This document shows, one piece after another, positions 46,800 to 58,575 of a stretch of 64,000 nucleotides of DNA. The stretch comes from Ampullaceana balthica (lineage: Eukaryota > Mollusca > Gastropoda > Lymnaeidae). A program made the translations under genes and the position numbers. The notes under the pieces are model-generated. The model searched no databases and was not told where the DNA came from. It saw only the letters and a program-made list of their open reading frames with translations. The DNA lies in contig CALYLW010000212.1 of assembly GCA_944989445.1 (NCBI GenBank), forward strand, positions 248,001 to 312,000, in the 5' to 3' direction. How positions within the stretch are numbered: position 1 is the first letter of the stretch; every line of letters starts with the position of its first letter.

Positions 46800-48110
46800 G
46801 AATTAGGGAGAACCAACAGCCAGTAAATGTCTAGAATTTAAGTCAAAATTGCTTCTAAATTCAGAAACCTCAGGAAGAATAATTTTCATTTGATTAACTA
46901 TTTATTGAGTATTATTTCACACCTAATTAATCCTGTATCTCTGTATTTTATCACTTCTAAATCTTTTATGTGTTTTTGTTTTTAGCGTAAACCAAAACTC
47001 ATGTAAATGACTTCTTTATCACAACTATTTCTCTTATTATCAAAGATTAATATTTTCCAAAGCGATATTTTGAATGTTTAAAATACAAACTTTTAATTTT
47101 TGTGACAATATGGCAACCACCAATAAATACTCATTTTATTACAAATACGATTTTTTTTTAGAATTTGAAGAAATATATTAGCAAAATAAGTATTACTTCC
47201 TAGTTTTTTTTAAAATAAATATAATACGCTTTAAAATTATGAAGCCGTCTCTCTACCATTGTCAACGGCGATCTGCAAGTTACGCTTTGCATGTAACATT
47301 CAAAATCATTTATGCTAGTTTAAATTAGAAAAAAATCTAACTACAAAATAACTAATTATCGTAACGTATGTTATCTGTTATCTGTCTATATATAAGATTA
47401 TTGCATCCTACGCTTATCAATGTTTTGTGTTTAGCCCTGCATTCTTTTTAGAGTTTTAAATGTTGATAAAGGGTTTGTTTTCCTGGTTTCTTCAGGCAAC
47501 CCATCAACCCCGAATTTCGGACGGGAAGAACGAAAATTTGTGTTTGTTTTTGCATAAGGAATAAGAAAGGTGTTTTTATCCTTATGTCTATCAGAGGGTT
47601 GTCTGAAGTTATATTTGTGTTGTATTTCTAAATTCGAATTAATTGCTTTATGTAAAATTTCTAGTTTATTCTTGGTTCTTCTATCCTCTAGTTTTTCAAG
47701 GTTTTATGATTTAATTAATGATGTTATTCTTGTCAGTTTTAAATATTCTCCAGTAATGAGTCTGGTATCTCTTTTTTTTTAATGTTGTTCTAGTTTATCA
47801 ATGTTTTCTTAGGTTGATGGGTACCAAAAAGAAGATGCATATTCTATATTACTCATTTACAAAAAAATCAAGAAGAAAACAAATAAATACATTTACTGTC
47901 AAAAGTAATAGGTTAGTATTAAAATACTTGTCGATATTTGAAAGTAAATAAAATATGTTTGATATATGAAGAGAATAAGCTAAAATGATTGCAAAATTAA
48001 TTTGATTTTTAAAGGATGATTAATATAAATTAAACTATTAACAAAGGCATATATAACACAACTGTTATTTTTGTAAACCGTTCTAAAACTTACTTAATAA
48101 AGTTAACAAA
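46800..48110. repeat. Segmental duplication, right part
   Basis: Resumes similarity with 29.8-30.7 kb after the gypsy-like insertion. It is itself interrupted by a minus-strand LINE tail (47388-47875). Confidence 0.55.
47388..47875 (-). mobile_element. LINE 3' fragment
   Basis: Minus strand. Encodes, in broken frames, the same LEKLEDRRTKNKL-type end as 31.7 kb and the 3' UTR (aagcgtaggatgcaataatc on the minus strand). Confidence 0.7.
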
Positions 48111-48164
48111 TTAAGAATTCGATAAAGAATGCTAACAAAGTTAACATACTTTAACTATAACAGA

Positions 48165-48463
48165 GTCAAAACAAACATAACAAATTTAATAAATCTCTAG
48201 TCTTGGAAATAGTAGAGAGCAAAAGGACAAAGAGACATGTAATAATTTCAGATAATTCATTGAATTCTAATCTTGAAATACTACACAACAACCATATATT
48301 ACAATTCTCGGATTGACATGGGGCTTCTAAACAAACATTAAAAATATTTCTTTCGTATGGAAAAACGAATGCATACAAATCATACTATCCGAATGGTTCT
48401 ATTAAAATACAAGACTAGACACAAACACTGATAAGTCTAGTGCGCAGTAATCTTCTGTATTTT
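48165..48463 (+). mobile_element. LINE 3' fragment
   Basis: Plus strand, the same family end (caagactagacacaaacact, cgcagtaatcttctgtat). The SINE at 48465 joins it directly. Confidence 0.6.
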
Positions 48464-48464
48464 A

Positions 48465-48748
48465 AGAGACGCGGTGGTCGAGTGGCAGCGCACTGGACTG
48501 TCGTACCGATGGTCACGGGTTCGAATCCGTGTGAAGGCAAGGGTTTGTTCCCGGGGCCTAGGGCGTCCTTGAGTCACCCCGCTCCGAATGGGTACCTATC
48601 AAGTGTTAGGCGGCTGGGTAATGCGTGGAACCCACAAAGCCGTGGCCTGTGAATGCTGCATCACTTGCCAACAGATCATCTGTCATGGTCTGTGGACGCA
48701 ACTATCTTCTGCATAGAAGGAGCGTCTGTATAGATAAGATAAGATAAG
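48465..48748 (+). mobile_element. Complete tRNA-derived SINE
   Basis: The head has an A box TGGTCGAGTGG (48475-48485) and a perfect B box GGTTCGAATCC (48518-48528), so it can in principle be transcribed by RNA polymerase III. The body contains ccgaatgggtacc and aatgcgtggaacccacaaag. The end, cttctgcatagaaggagcgt then (GATAA)n, equals the end of the local LINE family, which probably supplies the enzyme for its movement. Confidence 0.85.
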
Positions 48749-48749
48749 A

Positions 48750-49735
48750 ATTGAAAATATTTCAATTAAGTAATGTGCTATCTGCTTGTCATAATCTTCG
48801 TTTCTTCTTAAAACAAAATTTACACGAAATTCTTTTTTTTAAAGTGAAATATGAAAATGTTTAGGAGTTCTTCAATCGAAAAATGATTTAAGAAGACGTA
48901 CATTAGGATGACCGATTTCTAGTTCCAATTTATATATATAATATTTTTAAATATATATATTTTAAATATATGAATGTCGATAACATATTGAACATAATGG
49001 CAAAACATCATAAACTCTTAGTAGCATGAACATATATTTTTTTTTGTTTTTTACAAAACGATGTTAAAAAAGTGACGAAACTTAAATTTTATAAATACCC
49101 CATTGCCAGAATTCCTTTTAAATGTGTTTTCACCATCTTTGTTCGTGTCATTGCAATAATCAAATTAGAATCTCTTTGCGATGCGCCATGTGGGATGACT
49201 ACGTATTAGCTATTTTAAAATCAATATCATGAGTGGTCCAATGATGAGTCAACACACATTTTTGCATTTCGTTTTAGTTAGGGCGTTTGTTCATTTACAT
49301 CAGGTCTGATCTTGAGTTAGTGTTTTAAAAAATCACAGCTTAATGCGACACATCAAAGGAGTGCCACAACTCGTTGCTTAAAATAGATTTAATAATGGAG
49401 GCATATCTAAAAAGTGTTGTGTGGGCTCTTTTAGGTATTCACCTCATTACTTTGTCTCCCTTTGTAAAAGTTCGCTGAATTAGAATACCGTTTAGCTCAG
49501 CGTGAATAGTAAGCCCAATGCACAATTTAATTTTCTACGCTGGGCGGCCTTGAGGGACAATAGAAATTCGTTGTTGACGACAAAGAATTATCTATAATAG
49601 GAGTTGTTAAAGTACACGTTCATTCCACACATTTAAACATGTGATTTATGTCTACGATTTATTTGTTAACAATGATGAAGTATCTGATAAAAAAACGAGC
49701 CGATTAACAAAGTGCTTAATAAAATTCTGAAAAAA
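48750..49735. other. No gene seen
   Basis: AT-rich intergenic sequence, nothing recognised. Confidence 0.4.
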
Positions 49736-49740
49736 AGTAT

Positions 49741-50064
49741 TAGGCTGCGGAAATTACCGATTTACTTCGCCTACTTGTTTAACCAAATGAAAAACGCATT
49801 AAGCTAATGTCAGTAATTAGACCCACTCATCATTTGAACCAAATAATGTCTTGTCTTTTTAAATAACATGTTTCTTTTTGCGTTGTTGGTTAAAATATGA
49901 TATATAATGGACAAAATCCATTGTTAATTTTCAACAAGAATGATTAATAGTGTTGCTTATGAAATTATAAAATTATTTTTGGCTTTAATAGAAATTAACG
50001 ATTAATTAATCATTAATTTGTCAAAAGTTAACGATCAAAATTAAATTAATCGCTAACTTCCCTA
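49741..50064 (+). mobile_element. Small MITE, copy 1
   Basis: Begins TAGGCTGCGGAAAT and ends CTTCCCTA. Collinear with 54285-54696 (ttttcaacaagaatg, ttttggctttaat, acgattaattaatcattaat). Probably hAT-like; no coding capacity. Confidence 0.55.
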
Positions 50065-50354
50065 AAATTTATATTTTTTCAAAAGGGGGGGGGGATGGGA
50101 TATGCTTACAAATTCATATGTAAAAAATATAATGTCTATAATGAGGAACAGAACAGAGAAATGAGCACAATATACATTTTATTTTTTAAATTATGCAATT
50201 TAAAAATTAAATATCTCATTCTGTATGGGCTTTTTTACTCATTGGAAAGCTTGTTTTTATATTGCTGCATGTAAACAAAAATATTTTGCACATTCCCTTG
50301 TATTTTATAAATGATAAAACTAAGCTGTTGAAGAATGACTCAATACATAGCCAA

Positions 50355-50505
50355 TTTGTTTGATGAACTAGAACAAATTCAATAAAGAGCTGCCAGATTC
50401 ATCACTGGAGATTATTCAAAACTGACAAGAATAACAATCAAACCTTGAATCACTAGAGTTTGACTAGAGCATAGAAGAACCAAGAGTAAAGTAGTAACAC
50501 TGTAT
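50355..50505 (+). mobile_element. LINE fragment
   Basis: Matches the 31.62-31.75 kb LINE piece (gaacaaattcaataaagagc, attcatcactggaga, gaagaaccaagagtaaagta). Confidence 0.6.
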
Positions 50506-50939
50506 TTGTATGGTATACTTACATCTGCCATACGCTTACGAAATATGCTACATCTGTTGCTAATCAGATCCTGTTGTTTTCCATTTAAGGCAATTATCCC
50601 GAACCTTGGTGAATATAAGGCACCGCTTCACCCACTGTCGTTTAATCACGTTGCAATCTTTAGTCGGTGAGTCGTTTTAAACAGACGTGTGTGGTAACTC
50701 TGGTGCTGATCTTTGTTGTCCGTATCTGATCGGTTTGTCTTAAATATATTTTGTGATTGTTTCACATTTATATTCTTTTTAATAATGTGTGGTGCATATG
50801 TATGATTAATTTTTAAAGTTTGGATTTTATAACTGTCTCTTTTTTTCGTTCTTGGTTTCGATTGACTTTTCACTATTGTGAGTTATTGTTTTTTTTTAAC
50901 GAATTTTTGTTAAATTTTTATTTATGTTTTTGTGATTGT

Positions 50940-51060
50940 TAGGTTCTGACTCAGTGGTTATGAGTGACTGTTTTTGAGTGGCTGGTTCTGAGTGATTGGT
51001 ACTGAGTGAACATTTCTGTGTGACCGGTTCCAAGTGACTTATTCTGAATTGATCAACTCA
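50940..51060 (+). promoter_or_regulatory. Degenerate GAGTGA repeats upstream of the Kazal gene
   Basis: About six spaced copies of a motif close to ttctgagtgac in 120 bases. Related copies stand in the same place upstream of the inverted paralog (37310-37400, minus strand). Retention at both genes makes it a candidate promoter or enhancer element, but it may simply be duplicated sequence. Confidence 0.35.
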
Positions 51061-51241
51061 ATTTGAATTGCTTTAAAACTAATTTAAAATTGCTGTATCT
51101 TCTTTAAGCTGTACGTGTGGGTTATATACACTGATTGACATGTTCAGCTATTATTTTATTTTAAATCTAAACATATTGTGTAATTTATGTATTTCCAATT
51201 CTGTCTCTCCACAGAAGTAGAACCCTAATAAAAGCCTGAGA

Positions 51242-51290
51242 ATGAATTCTTTGAAAATATTTCCCCTTGTTGCCATTGTCTTACTGCTTG
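51242..51290 (+). CDS. Kazal gene exon 1 (signal peptide)
   Basis: ATG at 51242, 16 codons plus one base, donor G|GTAATT. Hydrophobic core LVAIVLLL. The start is supported by the near-identical exon 1 of the paralog (37121-37169). Confidence 0.85.
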
Positions 51291-52211
51291 GTAATTTCTT
51301 TTACTTCCTTTTAGAAAAAAAGTAGTTTAACTTATGTTAATAGTTATAATTTTCAATTGACGAATAATGAAAACGTAGTGGGTAGTCATGTTAGTTGTTT
51401 TAACAAAACTGTTTTAATAAAGTCTTTATTTTGAGTATCTAAAATTCTAAACATATGGATGCTCCTCGTAAAAGTAAATAAATCGCTTTTATAAAAATAA
51501 TTCCAACAAAGTGTTCAAAACAAAAGTAAACAATTTTGTACGGCAATAAAAGCCTCTATTAGTCTAACCTTCAATTATTTTGCCGTTTTAACAATGAAAC
51601 AATGGTTACCTTAAAAATCAACGCTTCCTAGAATAAAATTTAAATTTGAAGTCATTTGTGTTTACGTTAAAAAAACTTAACGCCATGCTGCCACTGCGTA
51701 ATGTGCGGTTATTTTTTACATATCTATTTAATTTTTTAATTTTTTTTTACTCCGTTTCATATATTTTAAAAAAAATTACAATAAAATTAACGTAAAAAGT
51801 ATTAGAAAACAAGAGAGAAAGCAGATGTTTATTTTAGAATCATTAAAAAGTGTTACAACAAAAAAGTGTACAAAGATCTTGAGCGTAACAGAAATGTTTT
51901 CAAAATGAGTATAACACTGTGAATATCAAGCTTTAGAGTTTTTGTAATTTCTAGAATTAACCATCCTTTATGTTTCAAATTATTCAAACACATTTTTATT
52001 ATCATCTACTTGTTCAGGCTGTGTCGGCGCCAATGTCATAACCAAACGTCAGACAGATTGTGACAAACCTTGTCCCCGCATCTACAGCCCTGTGTGTGCG
52101 AGTAACGGCAAGACTTACAACAGCGAATGCGAATTCGAAGTTGCAGATTGTAAGAAACTAACCAAGGATATTGTATACCTCGTCCACGTGGGCCCCTGTG
52201 AAAGTAAATAA
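51242..52211 (+). CDS. Kazal-type serine protease inhibitor (two exons)
   Basis: Exon 1 is 51242-51290 and exon 2 is 52018-52211. Joined they give 80 residues: a signal peptide MNSLKIFPLVAIVLLLG, a short linker with a dibasic KR site, and one Kazal domain with six cysteines. The domain shows CDKPC, then PVCASNGKTYNSEC, the hallmark VC-x-x-x-G-x-TY-x-x-C. The residue two after the second cysteine, the P1 position in this family, is Arg, suggesting trypsin-like targets. It should be secreted. A conserved acceptor (ctctccacag, exon from 51215) upstream of the ATG points to a 5' UTR intron. The paralog at 36-37 kb is in the opposite orientation. Confidence 0.88.
52018..52211 (+). CDS. Kazal gene exon 2 (inhibitor domain)
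   Basis: Acceptor acttgttcag, phase 1 entry, stop TAA at 52209-52211. It carries all six Kazal cysteines, the last in VGPC followed by ESK and the stop. Confidence 0.9.
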
Positions 52212-52311
52212 ATTCAGTCATTGAATTCAACTGTTATATTATACTTCTCTTTAAAAACGTTTGAGGTCTTATTATCTTATTTCCTTTTGAAGTTACATGA
52301 TTTTTCTGTGA

Positions 52312-52317
52312 AATAAA
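52312..52317 (+). terminator. Polyadenylation signal of the Kazal gene
   Basis: AATAAA about 100 bases after the stop codon of the plus-strand Kazal gene, repeated in overlap (aaataaataaata). Confidence 0.6.
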
Positions 52318-52329
52318 TAAATATTTAAT

Positions 52330-54150
52330 TTGATGGTGCTGTTTAATAATTATTTTTAGTTACCTCCTAACGCACTTTATTGCCTTAAAAAGATGCTTTT
52401 AATTTTTTTTACAACAATCTAGATCTTAAAACAACACAAAGTGTTAATTTGTATAAATTAAAAAAAAGAAATGTTAAAATTCCCAATTTTTTTTGTGTAT
52501 TGTAAATGAACAGAAACTTAATTTTTATAAATGCATATACAATAAGTTACAACCGTAGTTAAGTTTCCAAGAGAATTTTTGTTTAAAACAATGACATATA
52601 ATAAGTATTTACATACAGTTGGTTTATTTACATATGTTTTAAAATTAAAACAACAATTTTGCACCCATTTCTTAATGCATTTTCTTACCATCAATTGCAG
52701 CAAGTTGAAAATTTTCTAGAGACAGGTAACTTTAATTACGCTTAGTCGACGATGTGCAAACGTTACTTCTACCGTTATTCATAACTAACTATAGCTCTTT
52801 TTTTCTAGAACTTTTATTTTTTTAAAGAATGGCAGTTAAACTATTGGCACTTAGATAAATTGTATTTACTGTTAGATCTCAGATAATTTTTTTGTAAAGT
52901 GTAATAATATTCAATTTTAAAAAAAAATCATGTTAATTTTATCGACAACCCTATGGAAAGATGTATGCGAATTGTATTCCCTTGTTAGATTACTAATTTT
53001 TTCCTGCACATTGCAAATATAATTTAATTTATTTCCGTACTTCTTGTTGTCAGTGTCTGTATGAACAAAGGCCTTCTGTCGATAGGTTCGTTGTCATATT
53101 ATGCATCACGTTTAGGCTTGGTTATGGTTATGACATCTGTCCGTCTACGAAAGACGATATATTTATCTTTACTATTTGCAGCTCTTGGTTTGGCTGCTGA
53201 GACCAATCCTTTAGTGATAGTCTCTTCTGTTTAGGCTTTACAATATTCAATTCAAAACAATCGTTTGATACTATTTAGAGAAACGCAAAAATGGATCTGA
53301 AGTTTGCAAGAACGCATCTGCCATTTTAAAAGAAATAATTAATGATGCGATGCAAATGCTATAGTCAATTTTAAATGCTGCTTAATAAGGGAAATATGAG
53401 GACTCTTTGGGTCAACTACTAATTTTGATATATATTTATAGTTTTTAGCTAATCACACAAAAGTTTGCAGTGTGCACTTTTGATGTCGGAACACACATTT
53501 TTTTTATCTGGGGACTAATCGCTGAAAGGGTCATGACAGAAACGAGAGGTAGATTGTGGAACAAAACTGCTGCAAGAACCCCTCAAAAACCTGCTTCTTC
53601 ACAACCGACCGAAACCACAAATGCCTGAATCTGAGACGCCAAAACAAGAGTTTGATTAATCAAATGAATCATCGCATTAAAAGTAATTACTCAGACAAGT
53701 TAGATCCCAACTGCGATTCAAATTGCAAGGCTGTACCTCTTAGCACATAAAGCAGTACTGAAACGTTTAACCTCTTGCCCTGTGCAGGGCATAGAGGCTT
53801 GGGGATGGCTGTTTGGAGCGCAACGCTAATATAATCCTGGACGGATGTGCCTGGCCGCACAAACAAGGATAGTTAAATGCTGCAGCCGTGATAGAAAGCT
53901 AAATTTAAATGGATTTGTCGCCACGTCATGTTATAAGTGGATATGAATGCGTAATGTGCTGCATCAAATTTATATTTTTGGGATTTACAGGTAAACGGAT
54001 AATTAATAAAATTATTTTAAAAAATTGTATCAACTTAGAGCTGTGAAAAAATTATAACAGTAATCAAACCTTATAAGAAAATTTGTCTAGAAAAACTTAA
54101 CAACATATCATCGCTTTAATTTTGAAAAGAAATGTTTCACTGTAGATTAC
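52330..54150. other. Intergenic, no supported gene
   Basis: Partly an old duplicate of 32.1-32.9 kb. The open frame at 53556-53750 has no recognisable domain. Confidence 0.4.
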
Positions 54151-54162
54151 AATAGAATTATA

Positions 54163-54696
<534 letters not shown>

Positions 54697-54910
54697 AGTT
54701 ATTTTATTTATCAAAAACATTTTAAAGGTATTTGTTGTCATTATTATTTAATCGATTTCAATAAATATGCTCTTTTATTTACGTGAGCAAAATATTTATT
54801 GCCAAAGTTGTACAAAAGATTTAACTATTTATGGTGAAATACATATTCAACAATGAAATTTAAAGTCGACTTTATTTGTATTTAAATAAAATATTGTGTC
54901 ATATTTTAAT

Positions 54911-56402
54911 CAGTTGTTCCCAAACTGGTCCCTACGGACCCCAAGCGTCCCTGGTACCGTCTAGTGGTTCCGTGGAAAATTTAAATTGATATGGGGGTCC
55001 CTGAACAACGTCAGGGGATCCGCGCAAGGTTTAATAAAAAGTATTAAATTTTGATCCATTTTTTTATATCATGAACATTTAAATAAATAGCAATAAATAA
55101 AATAGTATATGAATGCTTTTTCTATTAATTTAATACAGATCTTATGTGTTATCAGTAATGGAATACAATGTTCTTTTACCTAGAAAAGAAAGTAAAACTA
55201 GGGTAATTTTCACAGATGTAAACAATCAAAGTAGTTGGTTTATTGAAAGTTCAAGTTTGATACGCATGAAATGTGGAATTCCTATAAGTAGGTCAGAAAA
55301 GTACAATTTTTTTAAAAAATGTAAATCAACGAGTGTTGCAAAATGTAATTTCGGTAATTTTGGATGTGTCGGGAAATTATATACTGTATATCTAAATTGT
55401 ATCATGTCCTCAGTTGTTGTTTTTTTTTCAAAAGATTCTTACTACAGCATTCCATCGAAAACTTTAATAATTATTAACAGTGGTGTGTTAGAACAGATAT
55501 GAGAATGAGTGAGACGAAGAAAAAATGCAGACAATACAGTGTTGTTAAATATTTGAATTATGGCTAATGCTTGAAAACAGATATGAAAGTTGAAACGTCA
55601 TTTATTGAATTAAAAAGATTTTCTGAAGTTAAAGGTATAACCTTGAATTTATGGCATATTTAAAACAAGCTGTAGCGGATGTATTTTCAGTACATTGTGT
55701 CATTGGACATTATTTATTCGCAAAAAATGTTAATGAAAGTTTCCATGGATCACTTCATTACGTCATTAGAGCAGATAATAAAATCAAAAGGAATGCCTTT
55801 CACGAGAGATTATTTGCTCAACATTGTTTGGAAAATGATGAAGACTAATCATTTACTTATTCACACAGAAGTACGTTAGTTATCAACAGGTACATATTTA
55901 AATCGATTTTATACTCTTTGATTAAGTGTTGAAAATCCTTGAAAGCAAAGACAATGATTTGTTACACAACTAAAAAAATGACATATCCCTTCATGACGAT
56001 TTATTTGCAAATTTGACAAAACTCATTTGAACTAGAAGGTAACCAATTACATTTAATCGAAACTAAAAGCCGCTATGAACATCATCATCACACACACAGA
56101 CACACAAACAACAACAACCGACTAGAAATGTGTGCTCGTGGGGATTTGTGGTTGCTAATCACAAACATGAGTCGGACATATATACACTCATAAATTCTAA
56201 TCACGTTCATCCAAGTCAGTTATTGTTTTAAATTGTAATTTAAAGTTATAATCTCAATAAAAAACTTCTTCATGAAAATGGTGCTTTTTTGGATTTTTTA
56301 TTTTTGTAGTATGCATTTATGCCGTTTTTTCACTTGGGGGTCCGTGGGAAAGTTTTGACTATATCATGGGGTACATGGGTCTAAAAAATTTGGGAACCAC
56401 TG
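54911..56402 (+). mobile_element. hAT transposon remnant (ZBED5-like transposase)
   Basis: Ends CAGTTGTTCCCAAACTGG and, inverted, CAGTGGTTCCCAAATTTT, a common hAT end type. Flanking 8-mers ATTTTAAT and TTTTAAAT are similar but not identical. Two coding pieces survive (55146-55502 and 55651-55880), the second with HCVIGHYLFAKN, NKIKRNAFHERLF and, in another frame, LLIHTEVR, all features of the ZBED5-type hAT transposase. Most of the gene is deleted or frameshifted. Confidence 0.72.
55651..55880 (+). pseudogene. hAT transposase fragment
   Basis: Reads FSVHCVIGHYLFAKNVNESF and VNKIK-like ADNKIKRNAFHERLF; the following CLENDED then stops, while another frame gives TNHLLIHTEVR. This is the conserved middle block of ZBED5-like hAT proteins, with a frameshift inside. 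Confidence 0.7.
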
Positions 56403-56554
56403 TTTTAAATAAAATAAATAAAAATGTTCCAGTTCATACTCAAACTCACCGTCAGCATACAGAAGACAAAATTTCCATACCAGCCGGCACAGGCAAAGTT
56501 TATACTGAGCCTAGTGTAATCATCAATAGCAACTAAATAAACACAGTGAGCCGA

Positions 56555-57140
56555 ATTTAATTACCTTGACAGCACACTGTCTCAGAATGCCAACATCACT
56601 GACGAGGTGAACGTGAGAATCTCCAAGGCCAGTGCATCATTTGGCCTATTGGCTGAAAGCGTCTGGAACAGAACTTGAATAAGCACCCAAAAAAAACCAC
56701 TAAAAGTATACATAGCTGTAATGCTCCCACTTTACTATATGCATGTGAAACTTGGACCATATTCCAACGCCATGCGAGGTTGCTCAACCACTTCCACACC
56801 AAAAGCCTAAGAACAATTTTCAATATAAAATGTCAGCAAAAAGTTCCAGACACCGAAATATTAGACAGGGCAGGACTATCCAGCATCCACACTGGCTCTA
56901 TGCAGTGGCAAATACACTTGGCGGGGCATGTAGTGTGCATGTCTGACCATCGTCTCCTTAAGACAACAGGCTGCCAAGACCAAACTTCAAGTCAGGAAGG
57001 ATGTGTACAAAACCCTCCTGAAGGGATCCCATCCATCTCTTGTCCGACATGTGGACGAAAATTTCGTGCAAGATTTGGGCTAGTAAGCCACCAGAGGACA
57101 CGTGGTGGCCTAGCACTGGCCTAATATGTTGAGAGTGTTC
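56555..57140 (+). pseudogene. LINE polymerase C-terminus with zinc finger
   Basis: Encodes TLLYACETWTIFQRHARLLN, a CQ-Q-KVPDTEILDRAGLSSI stretch and a final C2H2 finger CPTCGRKFRARFGLVSHQRT. This is the usual end of one widespread animal LINE reverse transcriptase. 5' truncated; the upstream part (TLSQNANITDEVNVRISKA) is in another frame. Confidence 0.75.
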
Positions 57141-57199
57141 ACCGTCGACTACGACGGAAGAAAAAACAAAAACTACACAATAAAGAGCATAATGAAGTA

Positions 57200-58414
57200 T
57201 TTAAGTTATTAGTTTTTTTAAAATTTGTTAATTCTTTAAAACAAAAATGTTGTTTCACTGTTTATTAAAAATACAAAAAATTCAGAGTAAAACAAAATCT
57301 TCATCAGGCATTCTAAATGTCGATGATCTTTCCGTAAGATCTTGCAGAGTGTCCGTGAAAGTACAAACGATTTCAGAGACATTTTAAGTATTCTCAAGGA
57401 CTGCTTTTGTTTTAAATTATTAACCCTCATATTTTTGGTGTTATCTGTCCCAAAAATTTTAATTTCCTGCTGAATACATAGACTAAAGTTATTTCTAATT
57501 TAAAATATAAATATTTGCTAATTTAAGAGCAAATATGAAAGTTAAAGAGGCGTTACACGGTGCCTCAAAAAATAGATTTTTAAAAAAAGTATGTTTTGTT
57601 ATATGTAAAACATTTTTTAATGTGTCCTTTTACTCATTATCTAAACTAACTGAGTACATGCATTTCAGTTACCATTATGTCTTATTTTATACGAATAGCC
57701 AATTATTTTCAAAAGTAACTTCAATAAGTTGATCAAAATATAAAAAAAGTTGCTCGCTGGAAATGTGCTGGGTTTGGTGAATGGTAAGAAGGAAAGAAAG
57801 AAATTATAATGTCGAATATGAAATGAAACATTTAGATAAATGTATTAATAAATAAATGTATTTATTAGCAAGCGAATTTTTTTAAAAAGTGTGTGTATAA
57901 TTTATTTATTACTATTTTTTATATATACATATATAGTAAGTATAAAAAATTAAATAAATCCATTCACTGTTAGAAAAAAATGTATTTAGTTTAAAAGTTA
58001 AAACAATTGAAGCATCGAACAATTAATATAAAAATGTTAAAATAAAACTCATATATACTTTCCAGAAGAACCTTGCAGAACAAGAAAGCAATAAGGAATT
58101 ACAAATGAAAGTTGTAAGCTTTCCAAAAGGAATTTTAAAACATTTTCATATAAAATTTACATTTTATGCTGTCCAATTTCATTTGGTCGACATTAAAGGT
58201 GAAATACTAAGCAGCGTATTTTTTTAAATTGCAAAATTAATATTATAAGAATACTATAAGAACAATAAAACATGATATTAAATATTCCTTTTCAAACACA
58301 TATCACTAAAGCGTTCTTCAAATAAAAACATCACTTTCACTAATAAATTATATTTTTGTGGAAGTTCTTTCATGTCATATCTAATTAGGCTCGTTGAATT
58401 TACGATCAAAAGGA
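57200..58414. other. 3' flank of gene B, no other gene
   Basis: AT-rich; short open frames with no recognisable domain. It may include the 3' UTR of gene B, since the tail exon ends at 58415 on the minus strand. Confidence 0.4.
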
Positions 58415-58575
58415 CTATTCATATTTACAATCAATGCCAATGTCACTTTCAGCTCTAGTTTCTTCTGCATATTCATTGAATAAACACGGTTCTGTATCCA
58501 TCACTGAAGCCTTGGGTGAGACAGGATCCTCCATCGAATCGGAATCGGAAAAAGACAGCATCGAATCACCATCAT
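58415..58575 (-). CDS. Gene B cytoplasmic tail terminal exon
   Basis: Acceptor acctatttcag, phase 1 entry, 161 bases, ending in TAG at 58415. It is rich in Ser, Asp and Glu (DDGDSMLSFSDSDSMEDP), with casein-kinase-like acidic serine clusters and a tyrosine in NEYAEE. It parallels the acidic tail exon of gene A at 2282-2400. Too short to be seen in a long-ORF scan; splice support is by phase and composition. Confidence 0.65.

Noticed and set aside
48475..48528. A genuine tRNA gene
   Set aside because: A and B boxes are present but the acceptor stem does not pair and a SINE body follows.
52036..52230. Minus-strand frame opposite Kazal exon 2
   Set aside because: The plus strand has all six Kazal cysteines, splice sites and a signal peptide.
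53556..53750. 64-codon frame as a gene
   Set aside because: No domain, signal or splice support; lies in old duplicated non-coding sequence.
57030..57110. Host zinc-finger gene
   Set aside because: The C2H2 finger is the normal C-terminus of the adjacent LINE polymerase.
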